From an uncultured Porphyromonadaceae bacterium (GTDB taxonomy: Bacteria; Bacteroidota; Bacteroidia; Bacteroidales; CAMTPD01): a DNA stretch of 6,234 nucleotides. The translations under genes were made by a program, and so were the position numbers. The notes beneath the pieces are model-generated. The model did no database searches. It was not told where the DNA came from and saw nothing but the letters and a program-made list of their open reading frames with translations. Positions 1-6,234 of the stretch are shown one piece after another; the first letter of the stretch is position 1; the number at the start of each line of letters is the position of its first letter. The DNA lies in contig CAMTPD010000104.1 in NCBI GenBank assembly GCA_947074265.1, positions 1 to 6,234 on the forward strand. Reading direction: 5' to 3'.

Positions 1-44
1 CACCAGCACGTACACTCTTTCCCTACACGACGCTCTTCCGATCT
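1..44. other. Illumina adapter contamination at contig end
   Basis: Positions 12-44 match, base for base, the 33-nt Illumina TruSeq Read 1 adapter as I remember it (begins ACACTCTTTCCC, ends GCTCTTCCGATCT). The three bases CAC at 1-3 fit the end of the P5 oligonucleotide, and the eight bases CAGCACGT at 4-11 fall where a dual-index i5 barcode would sit; that part is inference. This is library DNA left on the contig, not genome. It reads into the neighbouring minus-strand gene and supplies a false stop codon at 23-25. Confidence 0.96.
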
Positions 45-472
45 CTTTTAGGTGATGTTTCTACTTCAACTTCATACCCTTGAGTACACTTACTGATTTC
101 CGAAACGGCAATACCTTTATAGTTTGCATTTAGATAGTTTAAAATATCTGTTGGCAACAAGCCTAATACGACTTTAGACAAAGGTTTATTGTTATCACTT
201 TCTATATGATGCCACTCTCCATCGCTATGAAACTTCACTTCAATGCCATCAGCTAGTTTAATCTCATAGACATTATTGCTTTGAAGTTTAGCTTTGATAA
301 TCGGTTGACCTTGCAGATAATCCTGAATAAAATTCTGAATTATCGGAGGTACTTGATCTGATGCAATTACCTGATCATAATCTTTACCCTTATGTTCTTT
401 CTTTCCATCCTGAGCAAACACTGTAAAACCTGATACAACGATTGCTAATAAACAAACGATCCATTTTTTCAT
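45..472 (-). CDS. PepSY-like domain periplasmic protein, 3' end missing
   Basis: Start ATG at 472-470. Residues 1-20 form a clear signal peptide: two lysines, a hydrophobic stretch, and cleavage after VFA before QD. The mature part carries two similar units of the PepSY-like family (formerly DUF2874) found in Bacteroidota. Unit one is about residues 41-91 and includes YEIKLADGIEVKFHSDGEW; unit two starts near 106 and includes GYEVEV at 132-137. The family is periplasmic and its role is not firmly established. Genuine sequence ends at residue 142. The open frame continues through codon 143, which spans the junction, into DRKSVV and a stop, all translated from adapter. The final strand of unit two (usually an 'L.F...G' motif) is therefore missing, by roughly 10-25 residues. 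The gene lies 36 bp downstream of the DegT-like gene with no terminator visible between them, so the two may be co-transcribed. Confidence 0.85.
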
Positions 473-508
473 AACTGATTATTTTTAGTTCTGCGTTTAT
501 TGATAAGC

Positions 509-1639
509 TTAGGCAAAAATAGTTTTAGCCGCCTCAGCAACAATAGCTAGTTCTTCCTTTTCTAAAGCCGAGCCATTCGGCAAACAAACACATTCGGCAT
601 ATAATTCGTTTACAACTCCTCTTCCATAAAATGGAACGGATTTGTATTTTTCATATAAATTGATAGGACGTAAGATTCGAGCTGTTTGAATACCTGCAGC
701 ATCCATCTTTGCAATAAAAGTATCAACTGTTACTTTGCTAACCGGAGAAATACGCAGTGCAGCAAGCCATCCGCTCGACTCGTAATCATTATTTACAGTA
801 TGCTGAAAAGTGATTTCATTAATATCTTTCAATGCATGACGGTAGTAATCGGCATTTGTTAATCTACATTTTACTCGGTCTTTCAACACTGTCATTTGTC
901 CGCGTCCTATGCCTGCAACCATTTCGCTCATTTTATAATCATAGCGCATTGCAGCATCGTGCTTATCAATTCGCGTGATGTCTTCTTTACCCGCTAGATA
1001 TTCAGCAACGATTCGCTGCTCATGCAAAGTACAAACCAATGCACCTCCACCCCATGTAGTAATGACATGCTCTTCTCCAAAAGAAAGCACCCCCATCACA
1101 CCGAATGTTCCACATTTTTGTCCCTTACAAGTTGCCCCCAAAGCTTCGGATGCATCGTCGATAAGAGGAATATCATTTTCACCTGCTATGCGATCAATTT
1201 CTTCGATGTTACAAGGAGTTCCATAAGCATGAGACAGAACGATTGCTCTTATATTTTTCCCTTGCTTTTTTCTATCAACTATTGCTTTCTCTAATTCCAC
1301 AGGATCCATATTCCAGGTACGCTCTTCACTATCTACTAGTATCGCTTCTGCTCCTGCTAAAGCAATTGCATTAACAACACGCGGATGTGTGAGAGCTTGA
1401 CATATAATTTCATCTCCTTTTTGTACACCTACAATCTCGAAAGCCAAATGCAATGCCGCTGTAGACGAATTCAAGGCAACAACAGTAGTATCTTCTTTTA
1501 GATACACAGCTAAATCATTTTCAAAACCAATTATATTATTTCCAGTTTGAAGTGTACGATCACTATCCATAAAAGTACCTAGAAAGTCTCTTTCATTACC
1601 ACTCATATGAGGAAGTGACAATATAATTTTCTTTTTCAT
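509..1639 (-). CDS. DegT/DnrJ/EryC1/StrS-fold protein lacking the PLP lysine
   Basis: This 376-residue protein has the length and motif order of the sugar aminotransferase family (fold type I PLP enzymes): LSLPHMSGNE at 7-16, NSSTAALHLAF at 57-67, GDEII at 75-79, DDASEALGA at 161-169, SFGEEHVITTWGGGAL at 186-201, a YDYKMSE segment at 233-239, and CLPNGS at 352-357. D162 (expected to contact the pyridine nitrogen), S186 and the SST at 58-60 (phosphate contacts) are kept. The residue that should be the Schiff-base lysine, as in SFNGNKIITT, is H191. Other usual residues also differ: H85 stands where an aromatic often follows Thr, and D234/K236 replace the usual Asn/Arg of the YNYRMS motif. Family membership is firm. 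The reaction is not: it could be a PMP-dependent 3-dehydratase like ColD, which also has His, or a non-catalytic homolog. No other sugar-nucleotide gene is in view. The upstream terminator implies it has its own promoter, but I could not identify one convincingly. Confidence 0.9.
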   Translation of the reverse strand: MKKKIILSLPHMSGNERDFLGTFMDSDRTLQTGNNIIGFENDLAVYLKEDTTVVALNSSTAALHLAFEIVGVQKGDEIICQALTHPRVVNAIALAGAEAILVDSEERTWNMDPVELEKAIVDRKKQGKNIRAIVLSHAYGTPCNIEEIDRIAGENDIPLIDDASEALGATCKGQKCGTFGVMGVLSFGEEHVITTWGGGALVCTLHEQRIVAEYLAGKEDITRIDKHDAAMRYDYKMSEMVAGIGRGQMTVLKDRVKCRLTNADYYRHALKDINEITFQHTVNNDYESSGWLAALRISPVSKVTVDTFIAKMDAAGIQTARILRPINLYEKYKSVPFYGRGVVNELYAECVCLPNGSALEKEELAIVAEAAKTIFA

Positions 1640-1720
1640 AACAGATTATTCATTTGTAATTTTACTCATAAATCTTTTGTCAAAACAACTGAGCAATAGA
1701 GAAGGTTTACATGATTTTTT

Positions 1721-1763
1721 TAAGAAAAAGAAAAGCTGCCCTATCCGAAGATAAGACAGCTTT
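1721..1763 (-). terminator. Intrinsic terminator after the hemolysin III gene
   Basis: Two 14-nt arms (1732-1745 and 1750-1763) enclose a 4-nt loop at 1746-1749. Read as minus-strand RNA, the arms pair at all 14 positions, two of them as G-U wobbles. The loop is UUCG closed by C-G, the very stable cUUCGg tetraloop. A U-rich run (UUUUCUUUUUCUU counting the end of the stem) follows. On the plus strand the two wobble positions become C/A mismatches and no U-tract follows, so it should act on leftward transcription only. It begins 27 bp past the stop of the PAQR gene and ends about 80 bp before the DegT-like start, separating the two transcription units. Confidence 0.9.
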
Positions 1764-1790
1764 ATAATAGATTAATTCCTAAAGAACTTA

Positions 1791-2444
1791 TTACACCAAA
1801 TTAGCAATAGCTATGACATGGCAAAGTGTTCCGCCTAATACAAACAAATGCCATATTGAGTGCATATACTTATACTTATCTAGCACGTAAAATATTGTAC
1901 CGACTGTATAAAATGCTCCACCGGCAACTAACCAATAAAGCACATCCATATGCCCTGATTCTCCAAGTACGTTTATCAATGGTTTTATTGCGAATATCAC
2001 AACCCAGCCCATTAGCAAATAGCAGATCGTTTTCACAATACTTGTTTTCTTCATTTTAAGAAATGAGAAAATAATTCCAATGATTGCCGCACACCAGATA
2101 AAACCGAATAACAACCATCCCCAAATACCTTCTTCTCGAAGTGTGATTAGTGTAAATGGTGTATAAGTACCTGCTATAAGCAAATAGATTGCACTATGAT
2201 CTAACTTTCTAAAAAAGCGTTTTAGATCAACATTCGTTATCGCATGGTAAATTGTCGACATCGAATAGAGTAAAAACATACACAATGCAAAAGTACAAAA
2301 GCTTGTTATGTACCAAACGTTGCCGGTAGAGATGGATAAAATAGCGAACCATATCATCACTCCTAGTCCCATTACCGCACCAATTCCATGTGTAATCGTG
2401 TTATATAGCTCTTCTTTGGTTATAGCGTGAGTTAGTGTTTTCAT
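1791..2444 (-). CDS. trhA: Hemolysin III / PAQR family membrane protein (TrhA-like)
   Basis: A 217-residue inner-membrane protein with seven predicted hydrophobic segments, at about 21-39, 44-62, 84-101, 108-129, 136-155, 167-187 and 196-216. The family signature residues are all present: THGIG at 18-22, S63-x3-H67 (STIYH), D82-H83 in LDHSAIYLLIAGTYTP, and H195-x3-H199 (HSIWH). In the PAQR/CREST superfamily the Ser, Asp and His residues form a metal site, probably zinc. The family was named after a Bacillus hemolysin, but current evidence favours a role in membrane fluidity/energetics (TrhA), so a toxin role should not be assumed. Length is normal for bacterial members. The ATG overlaps the stop codon of the upstream dehydrogenase gene (ATGA, 2444-2441), which points to translational coupling. 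A strong terminator follows. The symbol follows common database naming; orthology with E. coli TrhA (YqfA) is inferred only from the family match. Confidence 0.93.
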   Translation of the reverse strand: MKTLTHAITKEELYNTITHGIGAVMGLGVMIWFAILSISTGNVWYITSFCTFALCMFLLYSMSTIYHAITNVDLKRFFRKLDHSAIYLLIAGTYTPFTLITLREEGIWGWLLFGFIWCAAIIGIIFSFLKMKKTSIVKTICYLLMGWVVIFAIKPLINVLGESGHMDVLYWLVAGGAFYTVGTIFYVLDKYKYMHSIWHLFVLGGTLCHVIAIANLV

Positions 2445-3373
2445 ACGTTGAACGTCTCTTTAATATTTACGACAATCTTTTGCACCAAAGCATTGCGAGC
2501 TTCATACGATGCCCACGCGATGTGTGGTGTTAAGATAATCTTACTCGGATTCTTTAATTTTAGTAGCGGACTATCTGCCGACAAAGGCTCTTCACTATAT
2601 ACATCAAGGGCTGCACCTGCAATGGCATCGTTATTTAACACTGTAGCCAATGCTGCCTCATCAACAATACCTCCACGTCCTACATTTATCACATATGCTG
2701 TAGGTTTCATTAAATTGAGCGCTTTGATATCAATTAAATCTCGAGTGGCATCATTAAGTGGTGCATGAATCGTGATAATATCACAAGTAGACATTAACTC
2801 GTCTAATGCTATAGACGGATAACCAGCATCTAGATTTCGCCCGCTTGTAGAATAATAAACAACCTGTGCACCAAAGGCTGTTGCTATAGCTGCAACTTTC
2901 TTTCCAATATTACCCATTCCGATAATACCCCATTTCTTCCCATGTATTTCATGAAATACAGGTCCCGGATAAAAGAAGCGTCCACTTTGTGAATATGAGC
3001 TATCCTTTACATACGCGTCGTAATGAGATATTGATTTATATAACTCGAGTAGCAAAGCAAACGTATGTTCTGCTACAGAAGAGGTAGAGTAGTTTACAAC
3101 ATTCTTAACTGCTATATTATGCTCTTTTGCCGCATCAAGATCAACATTGTTCATTCCTGTTGCCGCAATACAAATCAGTCGTAAATCGGGAAGTTGTTTC
3201 ATTTCATCTTCTCCAAAATATACTTTATTTGTTATTACTACATCAGCACCTTTACATCTATCAATTAACTGATCCGGATATGTATAGTCATATTCAGAAT
3301 AATCACCCAACAGTCCAAAAACCGAAGTGTCTACGTTTGCGACAGTATATCTGTCTAGAAATACGATTTTCAT
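2441..3373 (-). CDS. D-2-hydroxyacid dehydrogenase (glycerate dehydrogenase / hydroxypyruvate reductase type)
   Basis: A 310-residue cytoplasmic NAD(P)-dependent oxidoreductase of the D-isomer 2-hydroxyacid dehydrogenase family, full length. The catalytic domain is split between residues 1-100 and the C-terminus. The Rossmann domain carries GMGNIG at 152-157. The catalytic residues are visible: R233 in NVGRGGIVDEAAL, E262 in DVYSEEPL, and H284 in TPHIAWAS. The PHIAWAS-x-EAR ending resembles glycerate dehydrogenase/hydroxypyruvate reductase enzymes, so reversible reduction of hydroxypyruvate (or glyoxylate) to D-glycerate (glycolate) is the best guess; substrate is not proven. After the second Rossmann strand (VVYY, 171-174) comes STSGRN rather than an acidic residue, which hints at NADP(H) use. 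It is first in a two-gene unit with the PAQR gene. No Shine-Dalgarno sequence precedes the ATG, as is usual in Bacteroidota. Confidence 0.93.
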   Translation of the reverse strand: MKIVFLDRYTVANVDTSVFGLLGDYSEYDYTYPDQLIDRCKGADVVITNKVYFGEDEMKQLPDLRLICIAATGMNNVDLDAAKEHNIAVKNVVNYSTSSVAEHTFALLLELYKSISHYDAYVKDSSYSQSGRFFYPGPVFHEIHGKKWGIIGMGNIGKKVAAIATAFGAQVVYYSTSGRNLDAGYPSIALDELMSTCDIITIHAPLNDATRDLIDIKALNLMKPTAYVINVGRGGIVDEAALATVLNNDAIAGAALDVYSEEPLSADSPLLKLKNPSKIILTPHIAWASYEARNALVQKIVVNIKETFNV

Positions 3374-3601
3374 AGATTCTGTAATTTTTTAAAGTTACAC
3401 ATACGTTGTTACAAAGAAACCAATAAATAACAATCAAACAATCTTCATGCATTTATTTAGTATTGCTTTATATAGTTATTATATCTATCAAATATTAATT
3501 AACCACAATAGAAATAGCTTAACATTATATAAATCAACAAATGGATCTTAGAGTTGTTCTTTGTATAAATATAACAATTGATGATAAATTAAATTCAACA
3601 T
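3374..3601. promoter_or_regulatory. Divergent intergenic region between the dehydrogenase unit and the efflux operon
   Basis: This 228-bp, strongly A+T-rich stretch lies between two genes transcribed away from each other, so it must hold promoters for both unless a longer transcript crosses it. I found one plausible minus-strand promoter (3412-3441) but no convincing plus-strand TAnnTTTG with a well-spaced -33 element. A TTTG occurs at 3560-3563. The palindrome TTAATTAA at 3495-3502 is short enough to be chance. I see no long inverted repeat, riboswitch or regulator gene. Efflux operons often have an adjacent TetR or AraC-type regulator; none is present on this side. Confidence 0.6.
3412..3441 (-). 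promoter_or_regulatory. Possible Bacteroidota promoter for the dehydrogenase-PAQR unit
   Basis: On the minus strand TTTCTTTG (3419-3412) differs at one fixed base from the Bacteroides -7 consensus TAnnTTTG. A TTG at 3441-3439 lies 19 bp upstream, the expected place for the -33 element. Transcription would start near 3405 and leave a leader of about 30 nt before the ATG at 3373. Such short matches are common in A+T-rich DNA, so this is only a candidate. Confidence 0.35.
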
Positions 3602-5062
3602 ATGGAAAAAACACAACGGCTACAAACTATTTTGAAAAAACAAAATAGAAAATCAATGCTAAAGCTACTGGTTTCTATAGGTATAATACTTCCCGCCTCA
3701 GCTATACAAGCCCAGCATACTGGCAAATATCTAAAGGAACCTCTACCTCAATCGTGGGTAGCTGATAGTTTATTTCAAAACAACGCAATTGATTATTCTT
3801 GGTGGAAATCATTCAATGATCCGCAACTAGACTCTATCATTAATGTTGCTATTCAGAACAATTACAATGTCCTCACTGCGATCAACAGAATATCTGCAGC
3901 ACGAGCTCAGATGCGTAGTGCATATGGAGCATTACTTCCGTCGTTCGGATTAACAGCTGATTTTACGAGAGCAAGATCAAGCAAAAATGCTGATCCTCTT
4001 TTGCCATCGATATATAGCTCTCAGTACAACGCTGCAGTAGATATGAGTTGGGAGGTTGATATCTTTGGAAAGATCCGTAATCAGGCAAATGCTCAACGCA
4101 AGCTATATCAAGCAAGTGAAGATGACTATCAATCTGTTATGGTTTCACTTGCGTCTCAAATTGCCTCTACCTATTTTCAAATACGTACGGCCCAACAATT
4201 ATTGTTGGTTACAGATCAAAATATCAAATCGCAAGAAAGTATTTTAAAAATAACTGAAGTTCGCTATAATACAGGTTTGGCTTCACAGCTAGATGTAGCA
4301 CAAGCTAAATCTATTTTTTATAATACCCAGGCTAGTCGTAACTCGATTATGACTACAATTTCAAATAGCATCAATTCATTAGCAGTGCTTATGGGTACTT
4401 ATCCTACACAAATACGTGATGCTTTTATGGGTGCAAAAGATTTGCCCAATCCGGTACACATTATTCCGGTAAGTATTCCGGGGAATCTACTTCTACAACG
4501 TCCCGATTTGCGAGCTGCCGAAAAACAAATAGAAGCACAAGCTGCACAGTTAGGTGCGGCCAAAGCCGATTGGCTTCCTTCTTTCTTCCTCAATGGTGCT
4601 TTTGGGTTTTCTGCTCCTGAATTGAACCATTTGTTCGAAAAGAATAGTCAGAATTGGCAAATACAACCTACAATGAAATGGACAATCTTCAATGGAGGGC
4701 AACGCAAAGAGGCTGTTACTGCTGCAAAAGCGGTATTAGAGGAAAACATAAATCAATTTAATCTCTCTATGCTTAGTGCTGTGCAAGAAGTAGAAAGCTC
4801 TATGGATGCTTACAAAAACTCAATTCGCGAGGTGAATGAATTACGAACAGTTGTAAATCAAGGAGAAGTAACGCTGAAGCTTTCAATTGATTTGTACAAA
4901 GAAGGTCTTACCGAGTTTCAAAATGTATTGTCAGCTCAACAATCTTTATTACAATATCAAAGTTCACTCACTCAATCTCAAGGCAACACACTTGTATATC
5001 TTGTCGAGTTATACAAAGCCCTTGGAGGTGGCTGGGATACCGAAAATAATAACAACAGATAA
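3602..5062 (+). CDS. TolC/NodT-type outer-membrane efflux channel
   Basis: A 486-residue outer-membrane factor (OEP family, NodT-type). It would form the trimeric barrel and periplasmic tunnel of a tripartite efflux pump. Visible family motifs are WWKSFNDPQLDSII (67-80), SWEVDIFGKIRN (149-160), RYNTGLASQLDVAQA (221-235), LLLQRPDLRAAEKQIEAQ (296-313) with GAAKADWLPS after it, FNGGQR (363-368), and YKEGLTEFQNVLSAQQSLL (432-450). The two repeated OEP halves run about 68-265 and 290-475. The signal peptide is KLLVSIGIILPASAIQAQ (21-38), with probable cleavage after AQA or nearby. There is no lipobox cysteine, unlike many NodT-type channels, which are lipoproteins. The chosen start gives a long 18-residue n-region; M19 (ATG at 3656) would give a more ordinary signal peptide and is a reasonable alternative. 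It is the first gene of the operon, followed after 11 bp by the adaptor. Confidence 0.93.
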   Translation: MEKTQRLQTILKKQNRKSMLKLLVSIGIILPASAIQAQHTGKYLKEPLPQSWVADSLFQNNAIDYSWWKSFNDPQLDSIINVAIQNNYNVLTAINRISAARAQMRSAYGALLPSFGLTADFTRARSSKNADPLLPSIYSSQYNAAVDMSWEVDIFGKIRNQANAQRKLYQASEDDYQSVMVSLASQIASTYFQIRTAQQLLLVTDQNIKSQESILKITEVRYNTGLASQLDVAQAKSIFYNTQASRNSIMTTISNSINSLAVLMGTYPTQIRDAFMGAKDLPNPVHIIPVSIPGNLLLQRPDLRAAEKQIEAQAAQLGAAKADWLPSFFLNGAFGFSAPELNHLFEKNSQNWQIQPTMKWTIFNGGQRKEAVTAAKAVLEENINQFNLSMLSAVQEVESSMDAYKNSIREVNELRTVVNQGEVTLKLSIDLYKEGLTEFQNVLSAQQSLLQYQSSLTQSQGNTLVYLVELYKALGGGWDTENNNNR

Positions 5063-5073
5063 ATCTTATAATT

Positions 5074-6204
5074 ATGCTTACAAACCACAAATGTGTGATG
5101 TTGTGTCTAACAGCATCTATTATGGCTGTAACAGGGTGTAGCAACTCAAAGAAAGATCATGCCCAAGAGATGCCTCCGCTCGAAATAACTGTAGCTAAGC
5201 CGTTAGTACAAAATATTACTTTAACAAAAGACTATCCCGGCTATCTTACAGCTTTTAAAACAGTAAACCTTGTAGCCCGTGTAAATGGTACTTTGCAACG
5301 CATCAATTATACTCCCGGCACAGAAGTAAAACAAGGGCAGCTACTTTTTGTAATAGAGCCTTCTACTTATCAGCATCAAGTAGAAGAAGCTAAAGCGCAG
5401 CTTGCAAATGCACAAGCGCAATATACGTATGCAAAAGCATCGTATGACCGCACTAAAGAAGCTTCGATTTCAAATGCTGTAAGTGAAATCTCGGTAATTC
5501 AAACCGAAGCCAATATGAATCAAGCAAAAGCATCGGTAGAAAATGCAAAAGCTGCTCTTGCAAATGCAGAATTAAACCTAAGCTACTGTTATGTAACCGC
5601 ACCTTGCGACGGCCGAATCTCAAAGAATCAATTTGACCTAGGTAATTACATCAATGGTGCTTCAAGTCCAACTCTTGCTACAGTATATAACGACAAACAA
5701 TTATATGCATATTTCGACGTATCAGACAATCAGTATCTGGGTGCATATCTTAATAGCAAAAACAATTCATACGGCAAAGAATCGATCGATTCTGTTACAG
5801 TATTGCCAAGTGGAAATGACGCGTTTGCAAAGAAAGCAAAAGTAGATTACTTAGGGCCTAATGTAACGTTAAGCACAGGTACTGTCGAAATGAGAGCTAT
5901 ACTTAACAACAGCGTCGGAGAATTGAGAGATGGATTGTATGTACGTGTCATTCTTCCGTATGCAGAAAAAGACAATGCTGTTCTTATTCCTGAATCAAGT
6001 ATTGGAAATGACCAACGTGGTCGATATGTATATTTAGTAAATGACTCAAACGTTGTCAAATACACTCCGGTTCAAGTAGGCGAACTTATGAGTAATAATA
6101 TGCGAGAAATTGTATCTGGAGTAAAAACAAACGACCGATACGTTGTAAGCGCACTATTAAAAGTCAGAAATGATATGCCTATTAAACCGATTGAGGCTAA
6201 ATAA
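5074..6204 (+). CDS. RND efflux periplasmic adaptor lipoprotein (AcrA/MexA-like)
   Basis: A 376-residue membrane-fusion protein that would link an inner-membrane RND pump to the outer-membrane channel encoded just upstream. It begins with a lipoprotein signal peptide ending in the lipobox V19-T-G-C22, so C22 should be lipidated and anchor it to a membrane. The first biotinyl/lipoyl half is at about 62-97 (VNLVARVNGTLQRINYTPG and onward). An alanine-rich alpha-helical hairpin spans about 98-168 (for example AKAQLANAQAQ, then AKASVENAKAALANAELN). The second lipoyl half contains APCDGRIS (176-183). A beta-barrel (about 205-300) and a membrane-proximal domain (about 300-372) follow, starting near VLIPESSI (303-310). 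Length is normal. The 11-bp gap from the channel gene indicates one operon. Pump substrate cannot be told from this protein. The usual partner, a roughly 1,000-residue RND transporter, would be expected just past the window. Confidence 0.94.
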   Translation: MLTNHKCVMLCLTASIMAVTGCSNSKKDHAQEMPPLEITVAKPLVQNITLTKDYPGYLTAFKTVNLVARVNGTLQRINYTPGTEVKQGQLLFVIEPSTYQHQVEEAKAQLANAQAQYTYAKASYDRTKEASISNAVSEISVIQTEANMNQAKASVENAKAALANAELNLSYCYVTAPCDGRISKNQFDLGNYINGASSPTLATVYNDKQLYAYFDVSDNQYLGAYLNSKNNSYGKESIDSVTVLPSGNDAFAKKAKVDYLGPNVTLSTGTVEMRAILNNSVGELRDGLYVRVILPYAEKDNAVLIPESSIGNDQRGRYVYLVNDSNVVKYTPVQVGELMSNNMREIVSGVKTNDRYVVSALLKVRNDMPIKPIEAK

Positions 6205-6234
6205 TTGAGTTTTTAAATCCACTAAAACGAAACA

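Noticed and set aside
23..46. A natural frameshift or early stop in the PepSY-like gene
   Set aside because: The unexpected C-terminus is fully explained by adapter sequence, so the gene is cut by the assembly, not mutated.
975..1294. Two open frames on the plus strand, opposite the DegT-like gene
   Set aside because: They lie wholly inside a well-supported conserved gene on the other strand, and their translations are low in recognisable structure. They are antisense shadows.
1678..1683. TTGACA on the minus strand upstream of the DegT-like gene, as a sigma-70 -35 box
   Set aside because: Bacteroidota promoters use a different consensus (TTTG / TAnnTTTG). The nearest -7-like sequence, TACAAATG at 1658-1651, has two mismatches and is 22 bp away, so I do not call a promoter.
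1791..2444. Hemolysin III as a virulence toxin
   Set aside because: The family name is historical. The protein is a seven-segment PAQR membrane protein with conserved metal-site residues, and most members are not linked to hemolysis.
2448..2768. 106-codon plus-strand frame opposite the dehydrogenase gene
   Set aside because: It is the antisense of conserved dehydrogenase motifs, with no recognisable domain or start signal.
3495..3502. TTAATTAA palindrome as an operator site
   Set aside because: Eight bases of A/T palindrome are expected by chance in this A+T-rich spacer, and no regulator is encoded nearby.
4887..5141. 84-codon plus-strand frame spanning the junction of the channel and adaptor genes
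   Set aside because: It overlaps the conserved C-terminus of the channel and the signal peptide of the adaptor in another frame. Both overlapped genes are firmly supported.

Overview
The window looks like the end of a contig from an A+T-rich Bacteroidota genome, most likely order Bacteroidales (Bacteroides, Parabacteroides or Dysgonomonas-like). The reasons are a PepSY-like periplasmic protein of the type common in this phylum, the lack of Shine-Dalgarno sequences before the genes, and the overall style of the proteins. Genus is not resolvable by eye. Bases 1-44 are not genomic: positions 12-44 match the Illumina TruSeq Read 1 adapter, and the preceding 11 bases fit the end of P5 plus an 8-nt index. 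Real sequence begins at about base 45.

The left half (45-3373) is transcribed leftward on the minus strand. Read in that direction it holds: a D-2-hydroxyacid dehydrogenase resembling glycerate dehydrogenase/hydroxypyruvate reductase (3373-2441); an integral membrane protein of the hemolysin III/PAQR family (2444-1791), coupled to it by an ATGA overlap; and a strong intrinsic terminator with a cUUCGg loop (1763-1721) that closes this two-gene unit. Next come a DegT/DnrJ/EryC1/StrS-fold protein (1639-509), in which the expected PLP lysine is histidine, and a secreted PepSY-like protein (472 to about 45). The last gene is cut off by the contig end, and its apparent C-terminus is translated adapter.

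A divergent A+T-rich intergenic region (3374-3601) separates this from a rightward operon. That operon encodes a TolC/NodT-type outer-membrane efflux channel (3602-5062) and, 11 bp later, an RND-type periplasmic adaptor lipoprotein (5074-6204). Together these are two of the three parts of a tripartite efflux pump. The inner-membrane transporter is not in the window and would be expected just downstream of 6234.

I see no RNA genes, CRISPR arrays, insertion sequences or phage genes, and nothing that clearly forms a new multi-gene system. The most interesting item is the lysine-less DegT homolog. The most practically important one is the adapter and the false protein C-terminus it creates.
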